Part shown: piece after piece, positions 44,130-55,204 of the stretch
Layout of the letters: each line of letters begins with the position of its first letter
Numbering within the stretch: position 1 is the first letter of the stretch
Source of the DNA: Cricetomys ansorgei
Lineage: Eukaryota; Chordata; Mammalia; Rodentia; Nesomyidae
Reading direction: 5' to 3'
DNA: 64,000 nt
Assembly (NCBI GenBank): GCA_026225945.1
Contig: JAMJFZ010001657.1
Coordinates: 1,786,501 to 1,850,500, forward strand
Program-made: the position numbers and the translations under genes
Notes under the pieces: model-generated
What the model was told of the DNA's origin: nothing
Database searches by the model: none
The model's input: only the letters and a program-made list of their open reading frames with translations

Positions 44130-44280
44130 TTACTGATTTTCACATTTAATCTTTAAAAACAAGTCTTCAAAGCAGACTTAACCCTCAGTTTCCAAATCCT
44201 GAAACTGGGCTCAGAGGACCCAAATGAAGCTCCTAAGGTAAGAAGTACGAATTGGATTTGCATCCAGATCTAGTCAATAT
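44130..44280 (+). repeat. MIR SINE
   Basis: cctcagtttccaaatcctga/aactgggctcagagg and gaattggatttgcatccaga lie in MIR order. Confidence 0.75.
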
Positions 44281-44563
44281 TCAGAGTGCCAAGCTGAATG
44301 TCCATCACCAAATGTTTATTCTGTATGAAAATATCACAATCATCTCAGTTTATATATAAAATAAAGATGCATTCAGTGTAATACATTTCCTTTGATGCTA
44401 AACACTTTTTTCCTAGCTCATTCTAAAATCGTATCTGTCACTGAATGCCAGATTTACACATGTCACCTAGGAAGCATTGACGGACAAGCTGAATCATGAA
44501 AACAAGAAATCATGAGACACACACAGTAGGCACATACATATATACACACTTGTACCTATATTC
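44281..44563. other. Single-copy stretch
   Basis: Nothing recognised. Confidence 0.3.
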
Positions 44564-44568
44564 ACATG

Positions 44569-44917
44569 TGTGGTGGTTTGAATGAAAATGGCCCCCATAG
44601 ACTCATAGGGAGTGGCACTATTAGGAGGTGTGGCCTTGTTGGAAGAAGTGTGTCCTTACTGGAGGAAGTATATCTCTGGGGAGAGGGCTTTGAGGTTTCA
44701 GAACTTTGGGCCAGGTCTAGTGTGACACTCTTCTTCCTGGAGCCTGCCCATCTAGATGTAACTCTCAGCTCCCTCTCCAGCACCATGTCTGCCTGCTACC
44801 ATGTTGACAATAAACTAAGCTTCTGCACTATCAGCCAGCCCCAACTAAATGCTTCCCTTTATAAGAGCTACTGTGGTCACAGTGTCTCTTCACAGCAATA
44901 AAACCCTAACTAAGACA
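44569..44917 (+). mobile_element. ORR1-type MaLR solo LTR
   Basis: Begins TGTGGTGGTTTGAATGAAAA, with ggaggtgtggccttgttgga, ctctccagcaccatgtctgc and end cctaactaagaca. A perfect 5-bp duplication ACATG (44564-44568 and 44918-44922) bounds 349 bp. Poly(A)-type aataaa is at 44898-44903. Overlapping ORFs at 44562-44901 are shadows. Confidence 0.93.
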
Positions 44918-45119
44918 ACATGCGGTTGTGCTTGGACTCTTGCTCGCTTGGTTAGTCAGACTCTCTGATACCAGCAAAGCAAGAGAACATATGCAGTTAT
45001 ATAGAGAAAAGCTTTCTATAAGGGATTGTCTCACAGGATTATGAAAGCCCAAAATTCCTGTGACCTACTGTGTAGATACTGGCCCAGCAAAGCCAGAGGT
45101 CCGTCCAGTCCAGTCCAGA

Positions 45120-45256
45120 GTCGGGTGTGGCGGCACAGGCCAATATTTCCAACACTGAGGAAATGGAGGCAAGAGGATCAGGAGTTCAAGGCTATCCCTT
45201 AACTATAAAGCAGGTTCAAGGCCAGCCTGTGTACATAAAAGCCTGTCTCAAAAAGC

Positions 45257-45303
<47 letters not shown>
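45120..45303 (+). repeat. B1 SINE with (AGT)n tail
   Basis: B1 (gtcgggtgtggcggcacagg to gcctgtctcaaaaagc) is followed by about 15 AGT units (45257-45303). The poly-Val and poly-Thr frames here are artefacts. Confidence 0.9.
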
Positions 45304-45354
45304 TTCAGAGAGCCAGGATGCTGGTGGTGTACGTTACAGTCAAAATCTGAAGAC

Positions 45355-45510
45355 CAGGACTGGTGAGGTAGCTCAGTAGATAAAAGCGTTTGCTGCCAAG
45401 CCTGATGACCTGAGTTTGATCCCTGGAACCCACACTGTAGAAGGAGAGCACCAACTCCTGTGAGCTGCTCTCTGACTTTAACACACACACCATGACACTC
45501 ACATACCCAC
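45355..45510 (+). repeat. B3A-type SINE
   Basis: ggactggtgaggtagctcag, gcctgatgacctgagtttga, gctgctctctgactttaaca. Confidence 0.9.
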
Positions 45511-48159
45511 ATATTACACAGATAATTAACAAATGCATGTTAAAAAATTAATCCACAGACCAGAGACTCAAGTGTCGGTGTTTGGGAGCCAGAGAAGATG
45601 GACATCTAGGCTCCAGAAGAGAAAGCAAAGCCACCCTTCCCCTGCATCTTTGTTTCATCAGGATCTCCTCATGCTGGAATGGTGCTCCCCTACACCAGTG
45701 AGTATGGATCCATTTTACTGGATAAGTCAGTCTCTTCCAGAAACACCTCCCAGCACACCCAGAAACAATGCCTTGCCAGCTAATCTGGGCACAGTAAAGC
45801 TGACACAAAATTAACCATCAAATTCCCTAGTAGCCCAGATCCTCCCACTCTGAGTTTGGAACTGAGTCCTCTCCACCCATTCAGGTATTATCAGGGACTA
45901 CAGGAGCCAGAGCACACAGCAAATCAGGACCCATCCCCAACAGCGTGCGCCACTCACTGTGTTGATTTCCTTTGTCACATTCTCTATTGTGATTCCCAAC
46001 AGACCAGACCATTCGGAGACCGTGTAGAACAGAACTGAATGTGGAAAGAAGTGTCAGTTATCACAGACCTGACTTCATCTTTTCCCCGCTACGGTGGCAT
46101 TTTGAAAATCTTTCTATTACTCATTTAGATTCCAATCTCCGAGCTTCCCTCTCCCTTCTTCCAGCTCCTAAAGTCAAACAGATTTTTCTCAGCAAAATAA
46201 CCCTCAGTCACCACCAGGGACAGACTGGTATGTGGGCTACGGCAGATGCACACGACAAGCTCTGCAGGCATTTTAAAGGGTTCAGTGTCAAGATAAAATT
46301 TGTCTAATGTAGCATTTCCTCTCAAGTGCAATTTATCTTCCCTTAGACGCCGAACTCCTTATAAATATTAGATATCTTTTTTTTTTAATCACAGTCCTGG
46401 TTTGTTGTTTTACCCTTGTTCAGGACAAGCTTCGAAGTTAAACTGACTCTCTCACTTCCACTTGTCAATTCGGTTTTGTGTTCAATTCTATTTTTTTTTT
46501 CTCCCCCTGTGCATTGAAATTCAGTGCATATCTGACATTTCGAAAAACAACACCAATTAGAATTCGGCGCTTTTGTGGAAGTCATTTGTCCCCAAATGCC
46601 TTTTAGCACACCTCTTGGTGGACTTATTGTCTAGGGAGAAAAAAGAAACGATACTGGCTACGAAGTCTACCTTTTGTGACCCAGCGACAACTGACTTTCT
46701 AGAGGCATGAGGCTTTTGCTGAGACCCAGCCAGGAGTCCCACCCAGTTGCTTCTAAAGTTAGGGAGTCTGATGATCCTACAGTATTGGCACTCAAAAGCT
46801 GTCACCTGTGCCAGTCAGCTTGACTCAGCAGCCCAGGAGAAGGCGTGGCCCCAGCACAGGACAATAAGCAGCTTCTGTCACAGTGGGGTGTCCAATATGC
46901 TGACAAAGCCAGGGCCTCACAGTAAAAGCTTGGAACACCAGTGTGTAAACCATCAGAACCCTGAAGATGTGCTGGACCTGCACAGGAGAGCATACTGGAT
47001 GGTGGAGAGGGCGGACGCTGTGGTCAAAAGGGACGATGCCCTCTTTGGGCTCTGATCTTTTTTATAAGGATTTAAAAAGGGTCAGAATCCAAACCTTCCA
47101 GCCTATTTGTGCTAAGCAAGCCCCACCAACAGGCAGCTCCTTGTGAGGCATCTCCCCGGCTTTCCAACTGAAATGAATCACCCCTTCCCAATACTCCACA
47201 GCACTAGTGTGCCTTATTTACAACCCTTGAAATATCAGATGTGAAAGTGTTTTGTAAACTGAAAGGCATTACACAAATGTCAGGTGTTGGGGGCTTGGCA
47301 GGGGAGCAATAGATAATGCATCTCTTCCATTCCTGAGTCGGGAACCAATTGAGAGACTCAGGAGCCAGACGGAGAGTGACAGTCAGACTTATTGCAGATA
47401 ACAGCTGGCTTGGATTCAGGGCACCATGAACTCACTCAGGCTTCTCCCCTGAGTTAGAATCATCCAGCCAGTGAAGGAGATTGCATTCGCGGTGGAGACA
47501 GGCTGACTAAAAAGCCTACACTCACTAAACGTGCCATTCTCCAGGAAAGGCCCGAGTGGGAAGCAGAGCCAGGCTTGATGTGTTACCTTCAGAGTCTCTG
47601 TGAAGAAGCACAGAGAGAAAACAGAAGGTATGCTCAGATAGAGGCCTATGCTGCTGTCCCTTATATATGCATGGTTGACTCTGGGTTACATACCAAGGAC
47701 ATACCAGACCTCAGGGGACATGCAATCTAGAAGAAGAAACTATTAACAATCCAAATGTGATGGTCCCGTTAGGAAGAGTGGAGTTGATTCCACCTTGGTG
47801 GGCTGGAAAGGCTTCACAGAGCTGGTGATAATCCAGTTGGCTCTCTGAGTATGCATAGAAACTCAGCAGATGGAGAAGAAGAGAATCATTCCCACTAAAG
47901 GAGGCAGCAGAGCAAAGCCAGGAAAGCTCAGACCCTTTATGGGATGAAACGAGATACGAACCAATGAACACCAACACCCACCAGAGAGAGAGGACACTGG
48001 ACACTACCATCCTGCTTTACACCAGGGCTGAAGGCCCAGCTTGATAACCCAGCTTTTAATAAAAGAAAAGCAAATAGTTTTCTTTTTTAGTTCTCTACTA
48101 CAGTAATGAAAGGTTTTCCGGGCTTGGTTTTATGGTGCTGGTTGTTGTTTTGTTTGAGG
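45511..48159. other. Longest SINE-free stretch, with conserved-element candidate
   Basis: 2.6 kb without a recognised SINE or LTR, apart from a MIR-like end at 47235-47290 (gtgttttgtaaactgaaagg). Short frames on both strands (up to 102 codons at 46747-47055) lack recognisable domains. 46300-46700 is the best conserved-element candidate. Confidence 0.45.
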
Positions 48160-48297
48160 GTCGTTTGGATTTTTTTAGGTTTTGATTTTTGACAGGGTCT
48201 GACTATATAGACCAGGCTGACCTGGAACTCACAGAGATCTACCTGCCTCTTCCTCCTGAGTGCTAGGAGCAAAGGTGTGCATCACCATGCCCAGCCT
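48160..48297 (-). repeat. B1 SINE
   Basis: ttgacagggtctgactatat, ctgacctggaactcacagag, catcaccatgcccagcc. Confidence 0.92.
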
Positions 48298-48319
48298 TGT
48301 TTGGGGTGGTGTGTTGTTG

Positions 48320-48412
48320 TTGTGGTTTGAGATAGAAAATCAGGCTGTAGCCCAGGATGGACCCAATCTCATGGTGCTCTGGGATTCAAGACATGAACCA
48401 CCTTGTCTAGAT
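48320..48412 (-). repeat. B1 SINE fragment
   Basis: caggctgtagcccaggatgg and gctctgggattcaagacatg are diverged antisense B1. Confidence 0.65.
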
Positions 48413-48434
48413 TCTTTCTTCCTCTTTTTCTTTT

Positions 48435-48645
48435 AACTTAAATTTTTGTCATTTTATGTGCATGGGTGTTTTTGTCCCAGCATGTGTGTGTGCACTACAT
48501 GCGTGTCTGATGCCTGTGGAGCTCAGAAGAGGTGTTGGGTCCCGTGGGACTGGAGTTACAGACGACTGTGAGCCACTGAAGGGTGCTGGAAATTCAGTCT
48601 GGGCCACACGAGCCCTTAACTGTGGAACCAGCTCTCCAGCCCCCA
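48435..48645 (-). repeat. B3-type SINE
   Basis: ctggagttacagacgactgt/gagccactgaagggtgctgg and ccagctctccagccccc. Confidence 0.9.
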
Positions 48646-48737
48646 GCTTTTCTTTCCTACAAATAAATAAATGAATCTTGAAAAGGGCATCTGTGTGAAC
48701 TCAGACAGTCACGGGATTCTTTAACAGAATGCCCAGT

Positions 48738-48930
48738 TCTGGGGCTGGAGAGATGGCTCAGCGGTTAAGAGCACTCACTGTTCTTGCAGAGGTCCCGGTT
48801 CCTAGCACCTACACATGGAGGCTCACAACTACCTGGAACTCAAGCTAAAGGGCATCTGCCACCCTCTTCTGGCATCCATGAACAGCCGCATACATGTGAC
48901 ATACACACACATATATATATATATTAAAAT
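48738..48930 (+). repeat. B2 SINE
   Basis: tctggggctggagagatggc/tcagcggttaagagcac is near consensus; gccaccctcttctggcatcc and an AT tail follow. Confidence 0.93.
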
Positions 48931-49633
48931 TTTAAAACCTTTTTTGAAAAAAGTACAGTGTCGTAAACAATAGAAAACAAGAATAGATACAATACTCATA
49001 TTTCTTCACACATTAGAGAAAACCTGTGTCCTGTGCGTCTCTAATCAATATGGGGGGAATCTGCTGGTTGTTCAGGAGTAAAACCCATATCCAAGTATAC
49101 CTTCCCATATGTGCGGCTCCCTGTACATTGAAAAACGAGGCATTTGGCTGTTCTCTCCCAACTAACACTTTCAGGATCCTTGTATATTGTATGTCAGAGT
49201 AATCTTTCAAAGTAGCTGTCTTTGTTTTGGGGAATGAAATTAAGTCCATCTGTTATCTGAATTTTTTTTTTTCAAAAATGCTTCCCTAAAATCTGAGCAC
49301 AGCCCTTGACTCTGAACTCTAAGACGTCAGAGTCACTTTCTCTAACAGTTCAGTCGGTCTTCTACCCAGATGCCCCAGGGCATTTGCCTCTTTGTCTTCT
49401 CACTGGCCCACCTGGCCTTGCTCATCAGCACCAGAGTTAATTGTGAAACCTCATGACTCAGCTGGGCTTCACACCAGCATCCTGACTAAACAAACATCAA
49501 TTGGGACTCTTGACCAGAATATTTCTAAATGTCAACCTGTCCTCACCCTCCACATGGCTGCTGCTTCTGTTCCCAGGAGCCCATTGTTCTGGGGTGGTTG
49601 TGACTCAGAGTGCTGAACGGCTCAGAAAGAAAT
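48931..49633. other. Single-copy stretch
   Basis: Nothing recognised over 700 bp. Confidence 0.35.
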
Positions 49634-49634
49634 A

Positions 49635-49673
<39 letters not shown>
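49634..49673 (+). repeat. (CA)n microsatellite
   Basis: About 20 CA units. Confidence 0.97.
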
Positions 49674-49675
<2 letters not shown>

Positions 49676-50114
49676 AGCACACCTGGAACAAAATGACAGG
49701 AGTTTAATACAGCAAAGGATTATAAAAAAAAATTAAAGCACTCAAGTGGCAAGTGGATAAACAAACTGTTTACTGAAATTAAAGATAAATAATTAACATA
49801 CTCAGGTGAAAACTTTACCCTCTCAAGCAATCAAAGCAATACAAAGTAAAACAATGATAATATAAAATTTGTTAAGAAGATACTTGAAAAACAGTATGCA
49901 AGGGTGTCAAGATTTAGAAAAGCAGATATTCTTGCACACTTCAGATAAACTGGGATAATCTTTGGTGACAGCAATCTCAGAATAAAATGCTTCCAACTTT
50001 TAGATTCTAATGATAAAATGGGAATCCGAATGTATGAGCCAGAGCACACACCACTATTTATATTACTAAGATGCAAAGCAATAGCAGTGGCCTTAAGGTC
50101 TTCTGTTTTGACCT
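49674..50114. other. Single-copy AT-rich stretch
   Basis: Nothing recognised. Confidence 0.35.
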
Positions 50115-50458
50115 GTTTGTTTGTTTACATGGAGCCTTCACTGTGAGCCCAGGCTGGCCTCAAATCCCCCTGCCTCAGCTTCTTACTTTCATATCTATTT
50201 CTCTTCTGTATTGTGCTGTCTTTCCTTTTCTGCCTCGGAGATTTAACCAGGGTCTCATGCATGCTAGGTAAGCACCTACCACTAAACTATATCCCCCCAG
50301 CTCTCTTCTGTATTCTTCACTTTGAGACAAGGTCTCACTATGTTTCCCAGTTTGGCTTTGAACTCACTCTGTAGAGCAGGCATCCCTGAAACCTGTGGTC
50401 CTCGTGCCTCAGCCTCCCTAGGAGCTGGGATTATAGCCTGTGCCACCAGGTCTAGTAA
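50115..50458 (-). repeat. Cluster of antisense B1, ID and B1 fragments
   Basis: 50115-50190 is a B1 piece (gagcccaggctggcctcaaa). 50222-50301 is an antisense ID (catgctaggtaagcacctac/cactaaactatatcccccc). 50318-50458 is a better B1 (gagacaaggtctcactatgt, ggagctgggattatagcctg). The first two may be one B4 element. Confidence 0.75.
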
Positions 50459-51364
50459 TGTTATCATCGTGATTTTTCTTTAAACAAATGATTAAGTGAA
50501 TTAACACTGGCTATGCTGATAAAGATTTTAATGCATAATAAAATATATTTGAATACATATGTGGCATACTTATGCAAATAAAGCTCTGCCTAGAGAAAGG
50601 ATGGGGAGGGTAAGCTAAAATACCAAGAATAGCTGGTGCTGTTACCTCTGTTTTCCTCTTATCCTAATTGTCTTGAATAAGGATGTGTCATAGCTATGAT
50701 AGGGAGGAAAGTTTTAAAAGACACTGGAATCTGGAATCAAGAATCCTGGCTTCTCGCCTAAGTTCTGCCACTAAAAGAATTATCAAGCTTCCGATAATGT
50801 ATGTCATCTCACTAAGTGTAATTTTTCTTTTCTGGAAGTCTCTGTAATGTGCCAGCATGACCAGTCTGAGCTGGTTGTTATAATCCCTTCCCCTGTAAGC
50901 TCGCAGATGGAGCATGTGCCCAGATGGAGAAGGTGGAGTCTCGAGTTTATCAAGTTGCTGTGGGGGGGCCCATGCACTCTCTCCTCATCACTTACCTGCT
51001 GGTTCAGGTGGTGCCTTGGAACAGCTGTCTATGACTGACCTACCCACCCTCCCATCTTCATTCAGTTTCTCTAAATCCTGGACAAGATGTATGCTTAGCT
51101 CTGTGACAAAACATACTTGTTTCTCCTGTGGGAGATTTGCATCACGAAATCAAAGGCAGCAAGAGCTGGCATAGACCTTGTTCATCCTCACAGATACCAG
51201 CTCAGACACCAGCTCAATAGCACATCTCTCCCTCCCTCTCAGAATCCCATGAAAGAGTAAAAAGAATGTGAAAGGTATAAACACAAAGGCCAAGTGAATG
51301 AGAGGAGTGCCAAGCATAGCTGGAAGACATCAGTTAGAATATCAAATGTCCTGACAGGCTTATG
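50459..51364. other. Single-copy with probable MIR
   Basis: 50725-50840 resembles an eroded MIR (cctaagttctgccactaaaa, ctaagtgtaatttttctttt). The rest is unassigned. Confidence 0.4.
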
Positions 51365-52085
51365 TGTTGAATTCTAGGTCCCCAATTGGTATCATTTTTG
51401 GAAGAGGTTCTGAAAAATCAAGAAAGGGTGAGATAGAATCAGCAGAGATCCAATAGCCACCAATGACAATGGGGCCTTGTAGCAATACACTGCTGTGGCA
51501 GCCCAGCAAAGAAGACATGGAGGCATTCTCATACATGCGAATGCTTCCAGACCTCTGCAGAGGGAACCACCATCCTGGCAAACGCCACAATGGACAGTGG
51601 AACCCTGAGCCTCTGAGCTCAGGAGTTTTTATTGATTCAGAACTCCTCAGGTGTTCTACTGATAGCATGTGCAGATCATGACAAATCAAACATCTCCCAC
51701 ATTTAATCCAACATCTGCAGACAATGCAAAACTCGAACACCTAGATAGTCCTTCCCCAAACAGTGCATAAGACGACTATTTTAAACAACTAAAAATAAAC
51801 TTCCTCAACAGGGTCTAGCTACAGGAAGTGGGTCGCTGGGGCTCTCTGAAGACTGTATCTGGTCCCCAGTTCCTTCCTCACTTGTAACTTCCTCCTTGGT
51901 TCTCCTTGCTTCGTGTCTGCCATGAGGAGAACAGCCTCCTCCTCCACATACTCCCACATACTCCCACCAATGGAGACAAGGGCTATGGGCTGAAACCCCT
52001 GAAACTGTGAGCCAAAGTAACCCTTTCTTCCTTTTGAGTTGTTCTGTCAGTGTTTACGTGCAATTAGGCAAAAGTAAATAACACA
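51365..52085 (+). mobile_element. ORR1-like MaLR LTR, split by an insertion
   Basis: Front half 51365-51428 (gttgaattctaggtccccaa/ttggta). Back half 51811-52085 (gggtctagctacaggaagtg/ggtc, cctgaaactgtgagccaaag, ttgagttgttctgtcagtgt). The two halves join precisely when the inserted 382 bp are removed. Confidence 0.75.
51429..51810 (-). mobile_element. Unclassified LTR-like insertion
   Basis: The inserted segment has TG...CA ends on either strand (tgagatag... ...cctcaaca) and a GGG repeated on both sides (51426-51428, 51811-51813). On the minus strand an aataaa lies at the complement of 51630-51636, so minus is the more likely orientation. Family not recognised. The 126-codon minus frame 51740..51360 crosses its border and is not a gene. 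Confidence 0.5.
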
Positions 52086-52390
52086 AGCAGTGACTAATGA
52101 ATGAAAACCAAGGAAGGACAACTTGGGATACAGGCAAAGGGGTCTGCAGGACCTGAAAGATTTTAGTCTGAACTTTGAGAATACAGGAAATTCTGTGCAT
52201 AGGTGTGTGTGGGGGGGGTGAATACCTGTGCCATAAATACATAGATGATTCACTCCAGCCCCTCCCTCCTACAGTGAACAGACCAATTGCAACCAAGACT
52301 GCTGCCCAGTCAAAAACTTAGAGGAAATTCCCCTTTATAATTTTTTTTTTTTAATTTGGGTAAAATATACTTAACATAAAATGTTCCCAC

Positions 52391-52570
52391 CTTGGGCTGG
52401 TGAAATGGTTCAGTAGGTGCAGGAGATTGCTACCAAACCCAACGAACTGAGTTCAACCCCTGGTAGCCTCACGGTAGAAGGAGAGAATAAACTGGCTCAA
52501 GCTGTTCTCTGTCCTTGACATCTTCACACCCGTGTGCGTGTACACGTGCATACCCTAAATAAATGTGAAA
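52391..52570 (+). repeat. B3A-type SINE
   Basis: cttgggctggtgaaatggtt, gaactgagttcaacccctgg, gctgttctctgtccttgaca. Confidence 0.85.
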
Positions 52571-52587
52571 GAAAAAATACATTTTCT

Positions 52588-52803
52588 TGGAGCTAGTGAG
52601 ATGGTGCAGTGGTTAAGAGCGCTTGTTCTTGCAAAGGACCCAGATTCTAATCCCAGCACCTACGTGGTGGCTCACAACCATCTATAACTCCTGTTTTAGC
52701 GTATCCAACACCATCTTCTGACTTCCAAGAGTACCAGGTATCCATGTGGTGTACATATAGACATGTAGGCAAAACATTCACATAAAGCAAATATATAAAA
52801 TTT
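52588..52803 (+). repeat. B2 SINE
   Basis: gagctagtgagatggtgcag, gtggtggctcacaaccatct, caccatcttctgacttccaa. Confidence 0.88.
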
Positions 52804-52804
52804 T

Positions 52805-53690
52805 AAGTGTTTCATCTTAACCATTTTTAAGCACACTGTCCAATGTCATACCATCGTCACCATCTTTGGCATTTATCTCCAGCCCTCTTTTTATCTGGGA
52901 AAGCTAAAACTCAACCCATGAAACAGCAGCTTCCCATTCTCTCCTCTGCCTGGCCCTTCACAAATCCTTTCTCTGTCTGTCTCTGTCATTTTTGACTACT
53001 CTAAATGTCTTGTGTAAGTGGGGCAGTACAGTATGCTTCTCTTTATGATTGGCTATTTCAAGTAGCACAATGTCCTCAAGCTCTACCCGCTTGCAGCATG
53101 TGACAGTACTGCCTTCTTTCTGAGACGAGATCATATTCCACTGTACATTCAAATGGCCCCTGACTTAAGATTTCAACTTTACAATGGTAGAAACAGTGTG
53201 CGTGGAATTTGAGGTTTATTTTTCTTTGTTTCCCTTTTTTTCCAGGATAGTATTTATGATCCAATACTCTCTTTGCTATGATGGACAGTAGCCGTGAGCT
53301 ATAGTTCCTGGTCAGCCAGGTTACAGTGTAAGTAAACAACCAGTCCTCTGCTGTTTATAGGCTGGATCTGCTGAATTCACTTTTGAGGTCTGATAGTTTT
53401 AGTTTGCAGTAGATGGATGGGGACACGGCCCCATTCTGACTTGAGGAATATTACAATATACCACATTTGTTTCATCATTCATCTGTTGATCAAAACTTGG
53501 ATTGCTTCCACGTTTTAGTGACTATGACTAATGCTGCTAGGAACATACGCACACAAACATCCCTTCGTGATGCTGATTTCAACTGGGTGTGTACCTAGGA
53601 GAGCAGCTACCCATTTCACATTCTCACCAATGCGTGAGGTTTGTAATTTCTCCATAGCCTTAACTGTACTCGCTGTTTTCTGGGTAGATT
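52805..53690 (+). mobile_element. Ancient L1M 3' UTR, split by a DNA-transposon-like segment
   Basis: 52805-53155 (tcttaaccatttttaagcac, gcatttatctccagccctct, tttttgactactctaaatgt, gcacaatgtcctcaagctct) and 53444-53690 (attgcttccacgttttagtg, actaatgctgctaggaacat, acccatttcacattctcacc/aatg) are consecutive parts of one old mammalian L1 3' end. Confidence 0.8.
53157..53443. mobile_element. Probable Tigger-class DNA transposon remnant
   Basis: tgacttaagatttcaacttt/acaatgg, ccaatactctctttgctatg/atgg and gtcagccaggttacagtgta/agtaaacaacc resemble an old mammalian mariner/Tigger-class element. It lies exactly where the L1 is interrupted, next to a TA-rich site. Subfamily not assigned. Confidence 0.5.
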
Positions 53691-53699
53691 TTTATTGTT

Positions 53700-53868
53700 G
53701 CTGTTGTTTTATTGTTTGTTTCTTTGTTATTTGAGACAGGGCCTCACTATGTAGACTGGCCTGGAACTTGCTATGTAGACCAGGCTAGCCTCAAATTAAT
53801 AGAGATCCACTTGCCTCTGCCTCCCAAAGGCTAGGACTAAAGGTGTGTGTCGCTGTATCCAGCTCTGT
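53700..53868 (-). repeat. B1 SINE
   Basis: A T-rich tail, then gagacagggcctcactatgt, gacctggcct-like sequence, catgtagaccaggctagcct and gcctctgcctcccaaaggct. Confidence 0.9.
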
Positions 53869-53929
53869 TTTTTGTTTTTTTTTTTTTAAGTAGCAGCCAT
53901 CCTAAGGGATAATGAATGTATAATCGTTA

Positions 53930-54283
53930 CTTCTCTGCTGCTTTGAAAAATACCTTGTCCACAAGTAACTTAAAGGGAAAAGGTGGATTTTGGCTTACGA
54001 TACAGCGGGACAGAGTCCATAACAGCAGGGAAGGCAAGACGATAGGAGCAAGCAGCAGAGGGATCACATTTCCTGTGCACACAGGAAGCAGAGAACAAGA
54101 ACAGGAAGTAGGGCACAGCTATGAATCCTCAAAGCCTTCCCTCAGTGACATCGTTCCTCCAACAGGCTCCAACTCCTAAAGCAGCGGTTCTCAACCTCCC
54201 TGATGCTGCGAGTCTTTGACACAGTTCTGTGACCAAATGTTCAGATACATGAGCCTGTGGAGAATGCTTCTCATCCAAACCAT
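53930..54283 (-). mobile_element. ORR1-type MaLR LTR with a hAT fragment
   Basis: Antisense ORR1: aaggtggattttggcttacg, cctcaaagccttccctcagt, gttcagatacatgagcctgt. The element is interrupted at 54182-54228. Confidence 0.75.
54182..54228. mobile_element. hAT-Charlie MITE end, URR1-like (copy 3, truncated)
   Basis: cagcggttctcaacctccct/gatgctgcgagt is one terminal repeat and the adjacent 30 bp. The other terminus is absent. Confidence 0.75.
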
Positions 54284-54339
54284 CTATTTATTTTTTTAAT
54301 AAAAATAAAGTTAAAAAATAGTTTAGTTGTTCTCAGGGG

Positions 54340-54615
54340 CTGAAGAAATAATTTAACCAGTTGCTTGCTGCACCGACACAAGGACCTGAGTTTGATCCCA
54401 GAAGCCACATTTAAACAGCCAAGGCCAGTAATGAGGGTTTCTAATCCCAGCGCTGGAGAAGCAGAGGAAGGCCATCCCCGGGGCTCCCTGGCCGCCTGTC
54501 TAGTTTAAATAACAAGTCCTCGGCCAGTGAGAAAAGGTGAACAGCACCTGAGTAATGGCATCAGAGGCTGACTGCTGGCCTCTAGAAATAGCACACACAT
54601 GCGTGCACATCGGTA
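54340..54615 (+). repeat. B4/RSINE-type composite SINE
   Basis: aggggctgaagaaataattt, aggacctgagtttgatccca, gtgaacagcacctgagtaat, ctgactgctggcctctagaa. Confidence 0.75.
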
Positions 54616-55029
54616 CACACCTGTGCCCCCATCCACGAACACTCACGTGATTCCATTGTTCTCAACTTTAAAACTCAGGTGTAAAAAATTAGAGCAGCTA
54701 GCTAGCAGTAGCTCCATCCAGCTCAAGTTTCCATCTGATCCCAGGAAGAGATCACCCCCACACACAGCATCTCATTCCCTACCCATCCCATTCAGAGGCT
54801 GACAGCCAACCATGCCTGTTCCATACACAGGACTCCAAATTCACTTCCTTTAGTGCTGTGGTATTTTACATGAACAAAATACATGGTATTTACAAAGTAA
54901 ATATAAAGATCAAACAGAAAAAAAAAAAAACCCTTCCCCAAAGAATAAAGATTCTTTTAAGGCACAGGAGAGAACTAAAAAGACAAAATATAATTTTAAA
55001 AATCTGTAAAATTGAGAATTACATTCTAC
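54616..55029. other. Single-copy stretch
   Basis: An A13 run lies near 54918; otherwise nothing recognised. Confidence 0.35.
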
Positions 55030-55204
55030 ATCTCTCCAGAGATGGCTTAGAGGTGAAGAGCACTGGCTGTTCTTCCAGAGGTCCTGAGTACAATTCCCAT
55101 CAACCACATGGTGGCTCACGACCATCTATAGTGGGATCAGATGCCCTCTTCTCGTATGCAGGTGCAAATAGAGTACTCGTATAAATAAAATAAATAAATC
55201 TTTA
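55030..55204 (+). repeat. B2 SINE
   Basis: ccagagatggcttagaggtg, ccacatggtggctcacgacc, gatcagatgccctcttctcg, taaataaatcttt. Confidence 0.9.
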
